A DNA stretch of 64,000 nt. Source: Clostridia bacterium (GTDB lineage: Bacteria; Bacillota; Clostridia; Oscillospirales; CAG-272). The stretch's first letter is position 1; each line of letters starts with the position of its first letter. A program made the translations under genes and the position numbers. Below the pieces are notes generated by a model. It was not told the DNA's origin, did not search any database, and saw nothing but the letters and a program-made list of their open reading frames with translations. This document shows, in pieces, positions 7,427 through 17,501 of this stretch. The DNA lies in contig JAFXHU010000026.1 in NCBI GenBank assembly GCA_017533565.1, positions 65,949-129,948 on the forward strand, in the 5' to 3' direction.

Positions 7427-8473
7427 ATGAAAAAAAGAATTGCCGTTATCGGCTACGGAGGACAGGGGGCTTGGCACGCCGATCACGCGCTGCGCTCCGA
7501 CGTTGTGGAGCTTGCGGGTGTTTACGATATCAGAGAAACGAGAAACGATGCCGCAAGGGCAAGGGGAATCTTCGTTTACGATTCGCTCGACGCGGTAATT
7601 GCCGACGAAACGGTTGAAATCGTGGTTTGCGCTACTCCCAACGATGCACACCTTGACGTTGTGGTGCGCTCGCTTCTTGGCGGCAAAAACGTCGTATGCG
7701 AAAAGCCCGCCTCGCTTTCCGTTTCGGATTTTGATAAAATGACGGAGGCAGAGGCGAGGTCGGGAAAGCTTTTGACCGTACATCAAAACCGACGCTGGGA
7801 CGTTGATTTTCTTGCAATAAAATCCCTCGTGGAGTCTGGCGAGATTGGCGAGGTCATTAACGTAGAGTCGCGTATTCACGGCTCTCGAGGAATCCCCTCG
7901 GACTGGCGCTGTCACAAGGAGCCGGGCGGCGGTATGATTCTCGACTGGGGCGTGCATCTTATCGACCAGATAATGCAGCTTATTCCCGAAAAGGTCACGC
8001 GCATCTTCTGCCCCGTTACCAACGTTACCACCGACGAGGTGGACGACGGCTTTACGCTCCGTATGGATTTTGAAAGCGGAAAAAGGGCAACCGTGGAGGT
8101 GGGCACGTATAACTTTATCGCAATGCCGAGATTTTATATGCAGGCAAAGGACGGCTCCGCGCTTATCGAGGATTGGAGAAAAAATTGCCGCGTTGCAAGG
8201 CTTCTTGCCTGGTGTGAAAAGGACGTTACCCCCGTTCAAACCGCGGCGGGAATTACCAAAACGATGGCACCGCGCGACGAGCTTACAATCAAGTCCTACG
8301 AGCTTTCGCGCCCCGTATCCGACGTGCACGATTTTTACAGAAACCTTGTCCGCGCAATCGACGGCAAGGAGGAGCAGCTTATCAAAAATTGCGAGGTGCG
8401 CCGTGTGCTTCGCGTGATGGAGGAGTGCTTCGTTTCCGCCGCGACGGGAAATGCGGTTTCGGTTGATATTTAA
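7427..8473 (+). CDS. Gfo/Idh/MocA-family NAD(P)-dependent oxidoreductase
   Basis: A 348-residue cytoplasmic dehydrogenase, likely acting on a sugar or inositol derivative. The N-terminal Rossmann fold reads IAVIGYGGQGAWHADHALR. The conserved EKP of the family is present (GKNVVCEKPASLSVSDFDKM, near residue 93), and the catalytic-site region PGGGMILDWGVHLIDQIMQL carries the family His (about residue 178). Length is normal. I choose the ATG at 7427, with GGAGG six bases upstream, over a TTG four codons earlier. It is transcribed alone and ends at a strong hairpin. The substrate cannot be decided from sequence. Confidence 0.88.
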   Translation: MKKRIAVIGYGGQGAWHADHALRSDVVELAGVYDIRETRNDAARARGIFVYDSLDAVIADETVEIVVCATPNDAHLDVVVRSLLGGKNVVCEKPASLSVSDFDKMTEAEARSGKLLTVHQNRRWDVDFLAIKSLVESGEIGEVINVESRIHGSRGIPSDWRCHKEPGGGMILDWGVHLIDQIMQLIPEKVTRIFCPVTNVTTDEVDDGFTLRMDFESGKRATVEVGTYNFIAMPRFYMQAKDGSALIEDWRKNCRVARLLAWCEKDVTPVQTAAGITKTMAPRDELTIKSYELSRPVSDVHDFYRNLVRAIDGKEEQLIKNCEVRRVLRVMEECFVSAATGNAVSVDI

Positions 8474-8491
8474 GGTTAAAGAACAGCTTTT

Positions 8492-8519
8492 GGGCAGCGC
8501 CGCGGCGCTGCCCCTTTTG
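8492..8519 (+). terminator. Terminator after the oxidoreductase
   Basis: An 11-pair GC-rich stem, GGGCAGCGCCG with CGGCGCTGCCC, followed by CTTTT. Confidence 0.75.
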
Positions 8520-8614
8520 CTTCTTCGGCGGGCGAGGGGCGGTAAAGGAGAGGGCAGGTGCGGCGGCTTGCCAAAATATTTGATAAATATTTACCCGTAT
8601 TTGTGCGCCCGCGA

Positions 8615-8643
8615 TTGACAATCGGCTTGCTTTGTGGTACAAT
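8615..8643 (+). promoter_or_regulatory. Promoter for the ThyX-like gene and pth
   Basis: TTGACA, 17 bases, TACAAT at 8638-8643 with TGG before the -10. Confidence 0.78.
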
Positions 8644-8672
8644 ATACGGGATAAAGACTTTCGGAGGCGGCT

Positions 8673-9305
8673 ATGCTAAAGGTTGAAAAAATTTGTGTAA
8701 TGAATATGGAAAACGCCATAAGAGGGGCGAGAAACCCGATGAACAGCTGGGCTAAAATGGACAGCTACTATGACGAAAACGGAAATTTCGTGCTTGGCGA
8801 AAACGATCTTTCACTCGCAAGAAGGCTTGCCGTTGCGGGAAGCGACCACCGCAAATACCTTCGCCAGATTTTCGTTTCGATGGATATAACCGCACCCCTT
8901 TATTGGTGGAAGGAGTTTGATACCTATAAGGTAGGCACGGTTGCAAACTCTACCTCTACGATGCATAAAATACAGGCAAAGGCGTTTGAGCGCGACGACT
9001 TCTCGCACGACCGAATGAGCGAGGAGGCGCTTTCCGTGCTTGACTCCGTGATTGCCTTTCTTGAATCCGAGCGCGAAAAATTCAACGCGACGAAGGAAAA
9101 GGAGCATTGGCACAATATGATACAGCTTTTGCCCTCCTCCTACAATCAAAAGCGCACCGTAACCCTGAATTACGAAATTCTCATTAACATATACTATGCA
9201 AGACGGCATCACAAGCTCGGCGAATGGCACGTGCTTTGCGACGCTATCCGCGCGCTCCCGTATGCGGAGGAGCTTATCCTTATAAGAGAGGACAAGAGGG
9301 ATTGA
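8673..9305 (+). CDS. Divergent ThyX-fold protein (flavin-dependent thymidylate synthase superfamily), signature altered
   Basis: A 210-residue soluble protein. The segment ITAPLYWWKEFDTYKVGTV, followed by ANSTSTMH, aligns by eye with the ThyX signature stretch (VKAPIFVARQWFRHR..SxNExSxRY), but the RHR triad is replaced by Thr-Tyr-Lys and the SxRY end by STMH. Later, LLPSSYNQKRTVTLNYEILI then NIYYARRHHKLGEWHVL matches the ThyX C-terminal 'VLPxxxxxxxxxxxNxRxLxxFxxLR...AQxEI' region. It is therefore probably a ThyX homologue that has lost or changed FAD/dUMP chemistry. GGAGG precedes the ATG, and the gene ends 3 bases before pth, so the two are cotranscribed. Confidence 0.65.
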   Translation: MLKVEKICVMNMENAIRGARNPMNSWAKMDSYYDENGNFVLGENDLSLARRLAVAGSDHRKYLRQIFVSMDITAPLYWWKEFDTYKVGTVANSTSTMHKIQAKAFERDDFSHDRMSEEALSVLDSVIAFLESEREKFNATKEKEHWHNMIQLLPSSYNQKRTVTLNYEILINIYYARRHHKLGEWHVLCDAIRALPYAEELILIREDKRD

Positions 9306-9308
9306 TCC

Positions 9309-9935
9309 GTGGGTAATATTTTTGACCTTTTCGACAAGCTGAAGAAAGAGGAAAAAAGCGTCGCGCAGATTAGCTTTATGGTTGTCGGCCTTGGCAATCC
9401 GGGCGCAAAATACGAAAAAACAAGGCATAACGTCGGCTTTATCGCGGCTGATGCTATCGCGGCACGGCTGGGCGTTAAAATCGACAGGGCGAGGTACAAC
9501 GCCCTCACCGCCGAAATTACTCTTGACGGCGCGCGCGGCATTCTTATGAAGCCGCAAACCTTTATGAACAATTCGGGCGTTGCGGTTAGGGAGGCGGCAC
9601 GCTTTTATAACATTCCGCCCGAAAAAATCATCGTGCTTCACGACGAGATAAGCTTTGAGCCGGGGCTTTTCAGAATAAGAAGGAAGGGCTCTGCGGGCGG
9701 GCACAACGGTCTTAAAAGCATTATCGAGCATATCGGCTCGCAGGATTTTCCGCGCATAAAGCTCGGGGTTGGGCAAAAGCCGCATCCCGATTACGACCTC
9801 GCCGACTGGGTGCTTTCGAAAATGCCCGAGGAGGATATGAAAAAATTCACCGACAGGCTCGAGGACGTTTATTCCTCGGTACGCCTTATCGTCGGCGGCG
9901 ACATTGACGGTGCAATGTCGAAATATTCAAAATAA
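9309..9935 (+). CDS. pth: Peptidyl-tRNA hydrolase
   Basis: This cytoplasmic enzyme cleaves peptidyl-tRNA released from stalled ribosomes and recycles tRNA. The family core starts MVVGLGNPGAKYEKTRHNVGF, with the catalytic His in TRHN. MKPQTFMNNSG, HDEISFEPG and GSAGGHNGLKSI are all canonical. The GTG at 9309 is taken as the start; the resulting 28-residue N-terminal extension (GNIFDLFDKLKKEEK) is seen in many clostridial Pth proteins. GAGGGA lies about ten bases upstream. The neighbour order pth then mfd is typical of Firmicutes. Confidence 0.95.
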   Translation: MGNIFDLFDKLKKEEKSVAQISFMVVGLGNPGAKYEKTRHNVGFIAADAIAARLGVKIDRARYNALTAEITLDGARGILMKPQTFMNNSGVAVREAARFYNIPPEKIIVLHDEISFEPGLFRIRRKGSAGGHNGLKSIIEHIGSQDFPRIKLGVGQKPHPDYDLADWVLSKMPEEDMKKFTDRLEDVYSSVRLIVGGDIDGAMSKYSK

Positions 9936-10068
9936 CCGACCCCGTGTTAAGCTTTGTGCTTTAATTTGCGGCGGCTCGCCCGTCGGCACACCCCTGTGTT
10001 GCGATATTCTTGCTTCGGGCGGTAGCATTTGAAAACGTAAACTTTAATATACAAAGAAGGAGGGCGCA

Positions 10069-13000
10069 ATGCTTAAAATTTCCTCCTTAATCCGAGAGGA
10101 CAGGGAATTTCTTTCGGCTATGGATACGCTTGACGAGGGACTGCGTCGGGCAAACCCGTTGCCGATTGTGATAAACGGACTTTCGGGTGGCGCAACGCTT
10201 GCGTTTCTTTCCTCCGCGGTGTCGCACGTGCTTTCGTCCTCGGACGGAAAAGCCGTGATTTTCACCTCAAACGAGGAGGAGCGCGCTCGCATTGCCGCGT
10301 ATCTTTCGGCAGACGGCATAACCGCGCTTGAATACAAGCCGCGCGAGCCTGTGCTTCATAACATTTCCGCCTCTCATGACGTCGAGCGTGAGAGGCTATC
10401 CGTCTTGTCGCGCCTAATTTCGGGGGATGCCCGCACGGTTGTTACAACCCCCTCCGCCGCGCTTTCTCTTACAATGCCGCCGAATATACTCTCCTCTCTT
10501 TCTCTTTCCTTGAGGGTCGGGGATGAGATTTCTCCAGACGCACTTGCAAAGCGGCTTTCCGCGCTCGGATTTTGCGCGGTCGATGCGGTTGAGGGAAGGG
10601 GACAGTTTGCCCGCCGCGGAGGTATCGTCGATTTTTACGGCGCGGATATGGACTTTGCCGTAAGGTGCGAGTTTTTCGGTGACGAAATAGACCGTCTTGC
10701 CTCCTTCGATACGGGAAGCCAGCGCACGCTTGAAAGCGTAGAGAGCGTTTCTATCCTTCCCGCCCGCGAGGTTGTGGTCGATGCCGAGGCGCGCGACCGC
10801 GTGCTTTGCGAAATTGAAAAATTGCTTTTGCGCCCCGAAATCTCCGAGGATATTCGCGCACGCTTGATACGCGAGCGCGCGTCGGTGGAATCGCTTGGCG
10901 GAATGGAGTTTCGCGATAAATATCTTCCGCTTATATACGAAAGCGCAAGCCTTCTTTCCTATCTTGACGGGCGAAGCACCGTTTTCGTCCTCGGCACGTC
11001 CGACTGCCGCGAGGAAATGAAAAGAAAAACGAAGGCACTTTCGGACACGGTGGAGGGGCTTATTTCCTACGGCGCAATGTCGCGCCGCGCCTCCCGCCTT
11101 TCCTTGGGGGCGGAGGAATACGACAGCTTTTTAAGCGAAAGCCTTACCCTGCATATAAATTCCTTTGCGGGCGGGGTAGGCGGAATGAAGCTTTCGGGCA
11201 TTTTCGGCTTCCGAAGCCGTCCGACCGTTTCCTACGGCGACAATCTTTCTATGCTCGTCGAGGACCTTATGGGGCTTAAAAGGGCGGGCTATCGCACCCT
11301 GCTGCTCTCCGAAACGCGGGCGAGCGCACAGAGCCTTGCCGAGGAGCTTGCTACTCTCGGTATTGCGGCAATACCGCTTTACGACGGCACGGAGGCGGAT
11401 GTTCATACCGCCGCGGCAGGCTCGCTGTTTTTGGACGTTGGCACTCACGAGGGCTTTGACCTTATATCCCCGCGAATTGCGGTGCTTTCGATGGCAATCC
11501 CCGACGGACGCTCGGTTATGGCAAACAAGAGAAGGCAACGGGTTCAAAAAAGGGTAAGCGGTGTAAAGCGTCTTATGAGCTATGCGGAGCTTGAGCCGGG
11601 CGACTACGTGGTTCACGCGACCTACGGTATCGGTCTTTTCGAGGGCATCGAGCCTGTCACGATTGACGGGGTTACCCGCGATTATATAAGCATAAGATAC
11701 GCGGGGACGGATAAGCTGTTCGTAAGGTGCGAAAGGCTTGACGTTCTCGGAAAATATATCGGCGAAAGGGATAAGGACGGAAGGGTAAAGCTTTCCAAAA
11801 TGGGCGGCGGCGACTGGACACGCGCGAAAAGCAGAGCGCGCACCGCCACGAGGGAGCTTGCGAAAAAGCTCGTAAATCTCTACGCCGAAAGGCAAAGACG
11901 GGCGGGCTTCGCGTTTCCGAAGCAATCCGAGCTTGAGGATAAATTCGAGGCGGAGTTTGAATACGAGCCTACCGAAAGCCAGCTTGCCGCCATTAACGAT
12001 ATAAAGGCGGATATGATTCGCCCGATTCCGATGAACAGGCTGCTTTGCGGTGACGTCGGCTTCGGAAAAACCGAGGTTGCGCTTCGCGCCGCCTTCAAGG
12101 CAATTCTCGGCGGAAAGCAGGTGGCAATACTCGTTCCGACCACCATTCTCGCGCTTCAGCATTACCAGACGGCAATATCCCGTATGCGCGGCTACGCCGT
12201 TTCGGTGGAGATGCTCTCTCGCTTCAGAAAGCCGAAGGAGCGTCGCGAGATTATCGAGCGCACGAAAAGGGGCAGGGTGGATATTCTTATCGGCACGCAC
12301 GCTATGATTTCAAAGGGCGTGGAGTTTTCCGACCTCGGACTTTTGATTATCGACGAGGAGCAGCGCTTTGGCGTTATGCAAAAGGAAAAGCTGCGCGAAA
12401 TGACAACAAACGTTGACACTTTGATGCTTTCCGCAACGCCTATACCGCGCACTCTTAATATGGCGATGAGCGGTATCAGCGACATCTCCGTGCTTGACGA
12501 GGCACCCGGTGACCGCCGCCCCGTGCAAACCTACGTTATGGAGCATGACGACGGAATGATTATCGACGCTATCCGCCGCGAGCTTGACCGACGGGGACAG
12601 GTGCTTTACCTCTACAATAAAATCGATGACATCGGCTTCGTTGCCGATAAAATACAGTATGCTCTCCCGAATGCCCGCGTTGCCTATGCACACGGACGAA
12701 TGGAGAAGGAGGAGCTGGAGGATATTTGGCAATACCTCGTGCGTGGCGAAATCGACGTTTTGGTATGCACAACGATTATAGAAACGGGTGTTGACCTGCC
12801 GAATGCGAATACGCTTATAATTGAAAACGCGGACAGGTTTGGGCTTTCGCAGCTGCATCAAATTCGCGGACGCGTCGGAAGAAGCGAAAGACAGGCGTAC
12901 GCCTATCTTACCTACCGCCCGGGAAAGGCACTTTCGGAGGTTGCCGAAAAGCGTCTTGAAACAATACGCGAGTTTGCCGAATTCGGTGCGGGCTTTAAAA

Positions 13001-13614
13001 TTGCGCTGCGGGATATGGAAATACGCGGCGTCGGAAATCTTCTCGGCCCCGAGCAGCACGGATATATAGAGAGCGTGGGCTACGACCTTTACGTAAAGCT
13101 GCTTAACGAGGCAATTCTCGAGGAAAAGGGAACTCCCGCCCCCGAAAAATTCGAGGCAACGGTTGCAATTCCCGTTTCGGCGTATATTCCCGAGGGCTAC
13201 GTCCCCTCCGCCGCGGCGAGAATGGAAATGTATAAAAAAATCGCCTTTGTGGAAACCGAGGCGGACAGGATGGATATTATCGACGAGTTTGCCGACAGAT
13301 TCGGCGACCTGCCGAAGCCCGTTTTGCGCCTCGTTGACGTTGCGCTTCTCAAATCGCTGCTCGAGAGGGCGAAAATCAGAAAGGCGGAGGCAAAGGATAA
13401 CCGCCTCACCTTCTATATGGAAAAGCCGCGTCTTGAGCTTTGGTCGGCGGTTTTTGCCGAAATACCAAATCTTTCTATGATTGGCGTAGGCGCGCCGCTT
13501 GTTGTGTATAAGCTGCATAAGGGCGAGGAGGCTACCGCCGCCGCCATAAGGGTTCTTATAAAATATTGCGAGGCAATGGACGAGATGAATACGCCAGCCT
13601 CGGGGGAGGAATAA
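10069..13614 (+). CDS. mfd: Transcription-repair coupling factor Mfd
   Basis: A 1181-residue ATPase that removes RNA polymerase stalled at DNA lesions and recruits UvrA. The N-terminal third is the degenerate UvrB-like module. The RNA polymerase interaction domain lies near residues 500-565 (LEPGDYVVHATYGIGLFEGI onward). The RecG-like motor carries Walker A (CGDVGFGKTEVALR, about residue 660), IIDEEQRFGV (about 762), a SATPIPRTL motif III and QIRGRVGR motif VI. The C-terminal domain is complete. AAGGAGG lies just upstream of the ATG. The stop overlaps the next start by one base, indicating translational coupling. Confidence 0.97.
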   Translation: MLKISSLIREDREFLSAMDTLDEGLRRANPLPIVINGLSGGATLAFLSSAVSHVLSSSDGKAVIFTSNEEERARIAAYLSADGITALEYKPREPVLHNISASHDVERERLSVLSRLISGDARTVVTTPSAALSLTMPPNILSSLSLSLRVGDEISPDALAKRLSALGFCAVDAVEGRGQFARRGGIVDFYGADMDFAVRCEFFGDEIDRLASFDTGSQRTLESVESVSILPAREVVVDAEARDRVLCEIEKLLLRPEISEDIRARLIRERASVESLGGMEFRDKYLPLIYESASLLSYLDGRSTVFVLGTSDCREEMKRKTKALSDTVEGLISYGAMSRRASRLSLGAEEYDSFLSESLTLHINSFAGGVGGMKLSGIFGFRSRPTVSYGDNLSMLVEDLMGLKRAGYRTLLLSETRASAQSLAEELATLGIAAIPLYDGTEADVHTAAAGSLFLDVGTHEGFDLISPRIAVLSMAIPDGRSVMANKRRQRVQKRVSGVKRLMSYAELEPGDYVVHATYGIGLFEGIEPVTIDGVTRDYISIRYAGTDKLFVRCERLDVLGKYIGERDKDGRVKLSKMGGGDWTRAKSRARTATRELAKKLVNLYAERQRRAGFAFPKQSELEDKFEAEFEYEPTESQLAAINDIKADMIRPIPMNRLLCGDVGFGKTEVALRAAFKAILGGKQVAILVPTTILALQHYQTAISRMRGYAVSVEMLSRFRKPKERREIIERTKRGRVDILIGTHAMISKGVEFSDLGLLIIDEEQRFGVMQKEKLREMTTNVDTLMLSATPIPRTLNMAMSGISDISVLDEAPGDRRPVQTYVMEHDDGMIIDAIRRELDRRGQVLYLYNKIDDIGFVADKIQYALPNARVAYAHGRMEKEELEDIWQYLVRGEIDVLVCTTIIETGVDLPNANTLIIENADRFGLSQLHQIRGRVGRSERQAYAYLTYRPGKALSEVAEKRLETIREFAEFGAGFKIALRDMEIRGVGNLLGPEQHGYIESVGYDLYVKLLNEAILEEKGTPAPEKFEATVAIPVSAYIPEGYVPSAAARMEMYKKIAFVETEADRMDIIDEFADRFGDLPKPVLRLVDVALLKSLLERAKIRKAEAKDNRLTFYMEKPRLELWSAVFAEIPNLSMIGVGAPLVVYKLHKGEEATAAAIRVLIKYCEAMDEMNTPASGEE

Positions 13615-14864
13615 TGAGCAAAGAGAAAAATGCCAAAAAGGGTGAAACCCGGCACCCCGTGTTAAAAAATCCTATATTCGTAACGGTTGCGCTTACCCTC
13701 TCGCTCGTTATTCTTTTTACCGGAGTGACGGGAATTATCCTTGCGGTGAGAAATGCGCGCGCTCTTGTGTCCTACGGCGGAGTGCGAATTGAAAAAAGCG
13801 CCGCGGCATACCTTGCAACGACCTATAAAAGGAGCTTCATAAGCAAATATAACGCCACCGACAGCGAGAGCTTTTGGTCGGGACGGTACAGCGGCGAAAC
13901 GAGCTGGGGCGAGCTTTTAGAGAGCGAAACCGAGGCGTATATCCGAGAGGTTGCGGTGGGGGCGTATTTGTTTGACAGGTACTCCACGCTTACCCGCGAC
14001 GAAAAGAAAAGCATCAAGGAGCTTGCCTCCTCCGCCCTTGTCGATTTCGGCTGTGCGGACAGGCGGGATTTTGATGCAAAGGCGGAAAAATACGGCTTCG
14101 ATTACGGGGGATTTGTCGATGCCCTGACCTTGATTTATAAAACCGAGCAGGCGCAAAGACGAATCTACGGCGACGGCGGAAGCGTGCTTTCCGCAGGCGG
14201 CTTTCAGTCGGAGGTAGAGAGGTATTACGGCGGCTACGTATATGCAAAGCTCCTGTTTATCCGCACCGAGTTCGAGTACGACATTGACGAAAACGGTGAC
14301 TATCGGGTAAACGAAAACGGAGAGCTTGCGACACGGCCTCTATCCGATGCGGAGCTTTCGGAGCGCACCGCCGATATTGCCGAAATCCGCGATGCGATTG
14401 CCGCACTTGAAAACGGCACGGACGGACAGATTACCGAGCAGTTTTTCGATGATATGCTTAAAAAATACGAGCTTGACGACTATACCCTCGAGGGATATTA
14501 TTTCTCCCCCGTTGACAGCGTGACGGGCATTCCCTTTGCGGATGCGACGCGTGCGTTTGCCGAAGGGGTCGGTGCGGAGCTTCTTGAATTTATCTATACG
14601 AGAGAGGTCGGAGAGTTTGCGGAAATTCCCGTTTCGGGCGGAGTTTGCTTCGTTTATCGCGGCGAGCCTGCCGTCGGGGCGTATTCCTCTATGACCTACG
14701 AATACTTTTTCAGCGATTTTTATTCCGATGCGGCAAATTATCTTTACGCCGCCTCGCTCCTTGAGCTTTCGGAAGCGGTTTCGGTGAAGGATAGGTATTA
14801 CGGCGAAATAGATATTACGGCACTTCCTTACAACTGGGAATTTATAATAAAATCCGGCTTTTAA
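13614..14864 (+). CDS. Membrane-anchored SurA/PrsA-like foldase candidate
   Basis: A 416-residue protein with a cytoplasmic basic N-terminus, one membrane helix (about residues 23-44, FVTVALTLSLVILFTGVTGI) and a large extracytoplasmic part. The layout (GGVRIEKSAAAYLATTYKRS near the membrane, a helical N-domain, then a segment from GGYVYAKLLFIRTEFEYD) resembles SurA_N/peptidyl-prolyl isomerase lipoproteins. Such proteins often follow mfd in Clostridia. The rotamase domain is weakly conserved, so isomerase activity is doubtful. The ATG overlaps the mfd stop (TAATG) and is preceded by GGGGGAGGA, so translation is coupled. Confidence 0.62.
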   Translation: MSKEKNAKKGETRHPVLKNPIFVTVALTLSLVILFTGVTGIILAVRNARALVSYGGVRIEKSAAAYLATTYKRSFISKYNATDSESFWSGRYSGETSWGELLESETEAYIREVAVGAYLFDRYSTLTRDEKKSIKELASSALVDFGCADRRDFDAKAEKYGFDYGGFVDALTLIYKTEQAQRRIYGDGGSVLSAGGFQSEVERYYGGYVYAKLLFIRTEFEYDIDENGDYRVNENGELATRPLSDAELSERTADIAEIRDAIAALENGTDGQITEQFFDDMLKKYELDDYTLEGYYFSPVDSVTGIPFADATRAFAEGVGAELLEFIYTREVGEFAEIPVSGGVCFVYRGEPAVGAYSSMTYEYFFSDFYSDAANYLYAASLLELSEAVSVKDRYYGEIDITALPYNWEFIIKSGF

Positions 14865-14887
14865 GCCGAGGCAAAGAGCGGTGAAAA

Positions 14888-17386
14888 ATGAAAAAATTTA
14901 AAGTAACGGGCATGTCCTGTGCCGCCTGCAGCGCGAGGGTTGAGCGTGCGGTAAAATCGCTTGACGGCGTGGAGGTATGCTCGGTAAATCTTCTTACGGG
15001 CGACCTTTCCGTAGAAGGAAGCACGACGGCGGACGAGATAAAGAGGGCGGTTATATCCGCGGGCTACGGAATTTCGGACGGAGCAAGGGACGAGCCGAAA
15101 ATAAAGGATAAGCATACCCCCGTGTTAATTTTCAGGCTTGTGTTGTCACTTGTCTTGGTGATGGTGCTGATGTATTTTTCTATGGGGCATATGGTTGGAC
15201 TTCGCACTCCCGCCTGGCTTTCGCCCGTGTGGAATGCGGAGGTGCAGCTTTTGCTCGCTCTTTCGGTTATGATAATTAACTCCCGCTTTTTTATAAGCGG
15301 AGTGCGCGGGGTGATACACCTTGCGCCGAATATGGATACGCTCGTTTCACTCGGCTCTCTTTCCGCCTTCGGATACAGCGTGGCGGTGTTTATAAAAATG
15401 ATAGCCGAGCCCGAGCGTGCGGAGCATTATCTTCACGGACTGTACTTTGAATCGGCGGCAATGATACTCGCGCTCATAACGCTCGGAAAGCTTTTGGAGG
15501 CGCGTGCAAAGGGAAAAACCACCAACGCGATAGCCTCGCTTATGAGCCTCGGCGCAAAGCGCGCAACCCTGATTATCGACGGTGCGGAGCGCGAGGTCGA
15601 TATCGACGAGGTGAAGGTGGGCGACCTTTTCGCGGTGCGTCCGGGTGAGCGAATTGCGGTTGACGGAATAGTAGTGGAGGGCAGCTCCTCGGTTGACGAA
15701 TCAATGCTGACGGGTGAAAGCCTTCCCGTTGAGAAATCGGTGGGAAGCGAGGTTTTCGGCGCAACCGTCAATGCAAACGGGCGTCTTGTATGCCGCGCCA
15801 CGAGGGTAGGCGAGGGGACTGCTCTTGCCTCGATTATAAAAATGGTATCCGACGCGACGGCCACGAAGGCACCGATTGCCCGCCTTGCGGATAGGGTTTC
15901 GGGCGTTTTCGTCCCCACGGTCTTGGCAATTGCGGCGGTTACGCTTGTCGGCTGGCTTATTGCGGGGCGGGATTTCGGCTTTGCGATAGGTCGGGCAATA
16001 TCCGTCCTCGTTATAAGCTGTCCGTGTGCGCTCGGGCTTGCGACCCCCGTTGCAATTATGGTTTCGGGCGGAGCTGCGGCACGGCGCGGGGTGCTTTACA
16101 AAAATGCCGCGGCAACCGAGGAATGCGGGCGCGTGCAGTGTATTATTCTTGATAAAACGGGCACGGTCACAAACGGAAGACCGACCGTTACCGACGCGGT
16201 TTGCTACTCTCCCGATTTGCTTTCGGTGGCTCTTACGCTTGAAAAGCCGTCGGAGCATCCGCTTGCGGGCGCGATAGTCGAATACTGCGAGAATATGGGT
16301 GCCCGAAGCCTTGATTTTGACGGCTTTTCTGCCATAACGGGCAGGGGCGTGTCAAGCTTTATAGGCGGAAAAGCGGCTTACGGAGTGAGCCTTGACTATG
16401 CGAGCGAGCTAATTCCCCTCACCGACGGCATACGGAAGGAATGCGACCGACTCTGTGCGGAGGGCAAAACCCCGATGCTCTTCATTTGGGGCGGAGAGTG
16501 TATCGGAATTATCGCGGTTGCCGACGGTATAAAATCAGATGCAAGGGCGGCGGTTGGCGCATTTAAGAAAATGGGACTTCGTGTTGTGATGCTTACGGGC
16601 GACAACGAAACCGTTGCAAGGGGTATTGCCGCCGAGGTCGGTATCGACGAGGTAAGGGCGGGGCTTTTACCCGACGGAAAGCTTCGTGCCGTGGAGGAAT
16701 ATTCGCAAAAATACCGCACGATGATGGTGGGTGACGGAATTAACGATGCACCCGCGCTTACAGCCGCGAGCGTTGGCGTTGCCGTTGGAAGGGGTGCCGA
16801 CGTTGCTATCGATGCCGCCGACGTCGTCCTCGTTCGCGAGGGTCTGCTTGCCGCTGCTGATGCAGTTTGTATAGGGCGTGCGACGCTCAAAAATATAAAG
16901 GAAAATCTTTTCTTCGCCTTTGTTTACAACTGCCTCGGTATTCCGCTTGCGGCGGGAGTATTCGGGCTTACGCTCTCTCCGATGCTTGCCGCCTTGGCAA
17001 TGAGCCTTTCGAGCGTATCGGTGGTATCAAACGCTCTGCGCCTTAATTTGTGGCGTCCGCGGTATTTAACAGCGGAAAATGGGGACTCCGCCGAAAAACC
17101 GTCGCATACGGCAAAAGCAAATACCGCAGAAGCAAATACGGTAAAAACGAATATTACGGAAATAAAAGAGAAAGAGGAAAATGAAATGATAAAGGTTTTT
17201 GTTCTTGACGGAATGATGTGCCCTCACTGCGAGGCGAGAGTTAAAAAGACCGTGGAGGCAATCGACGGCGTAACGGAGGCAACCGCAATCCACCTTGACG
17301 GAACGCTTACCGTCAAAATGACCCGTGACGTGTCGGAGGAAATCCGCCGTGCGGTCGAGGAGGCGGGATATCCCGTAATCGCGTAA
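14888..17386 (+). CDS. copA: P1B-type copper-exporting ATPase with N- and C-terminal HMA domains
   Basis: An 832-residue membrane pump that exports Cu(I). The N-terminal metal-binding domain has [11 protein letters not shown] (residues 7-17). Core motifs are [11 protein letters not shown] (about 273), the ion-site [14 protein letters not shown] (about 376), [11 protein letters not shown] (about 420), [11 protein letters not shown] and [12 protein letters not shown] (about 615). After the last membrane helices there is a Lys/Thr/Asn-rich linker (about 725-765) and then a second complete heavy-metal domain with [13 protein letters not shown] (about 774). In most Firmicutes this last part is a separate copZ gene; here it is fused in frame. 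It sits 23 bp behind the foldase gene. Confidence 0.95.
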   Translation: MKKFKVTGMSCAACSARVERAVKSLDGVEVCSVNLLTGDLSVEGSTTADEIKRAVISAGYGISDGARDEPKIKDKHTPVLIFRLVLSLVLVMVLMYFSMGHMVGLRTPAWLSPVWNAEVQLLLALSVMIINSRFFISGVRGVIHLAPNMDTLVSLGSLSAFGYSVAVFIKMIAEPERAEHYLHGLYFESAAMILALITLGKLLEARAKGKTTNAIASLMSLGAKRATLIIDGAEREVDIDEVKVGDLFAVRPGERIAVDGIVVEGSSSVDESMLTGESLPVEKSVGSEVFGATVNANGRLVCRATRVGEGTALASIIKMVSDATATKAPIARLADRVSGVFVPTVLAIAAVTLVGWLIAGRDFGFAIGRAISVLVISCPCALGLATPVAIMVSGGAAARRGVLYKNAAATEECGRVQCIILDKTGTVTNGRPTVTDAVCYSPDLLSVALTLEKPSEHPLAGAIVEYCENMGARSLDFDGFSAITGRGVSSFIGGKAAYGVSLDYASELIPLTDGIRKECDRLCAEGKTPMLFIWGGECIGIIAVADGIKSDARAAVGAFKKMGLRVVMLTGDNETVARGIAAEVGIDEVRAGLLPDGKLRAVEEYSQKYRTMMVGDGINDAPALTAASVGVAVGRGADVAIDAADVVLVREGLLAAADAVCIGRATLKNIKENLFFAFVYNCLGIPLAAGVFGLTLSPMLAALAMSLSSVSVVSNALRLNLWRPRYLTAENGDSAEKPSHTAKANTAEANTVKTNITEIKEKEENEMIKVFVLDGMMCPHCEARVKKTVEAIDGVTEATAIHLDGTLTVKMTRDVSEEIRRAVEEAGYPVIA
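17186..17386 (+). other. Possible internal start giving a free CopZ-like chaperone from the copA 3' end
   Basis: The ATG at 17186 is in frame with copA (codon 767) and has AGAGG at 17173-17177, eight bases upstream, which is a proper ribosome binding site spacing. Initiation here would yield a 66-residue HMA protein starting [15 protein letters not shown], the size and form of CopZ. Production of a separate protein is inference. Confidence 0.5.
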
Positions 17387-17399
17387 CCCGTGTCAAGCT

Positions 17400-17428
17400 T
17401 TGACCGATTTTTCGGTGCTTTTTACAAT
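17400..17428 (+). promoter_or_regulatory. Promoter for the 17502 gene
   Basis: TTGACC, 17 bases, TACAAT at 17423-17428, directly after a copy of the recurrent CCCGTGTCAA motif. Confidence 0.6.
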
Positions 17429-17501
17429 TGTGGCGATGTAAACTATTATTTACTATTCGCTTGATTTTGTGCTTTGCAAATTCTTCCGATCTGGAGATTG
17501 T

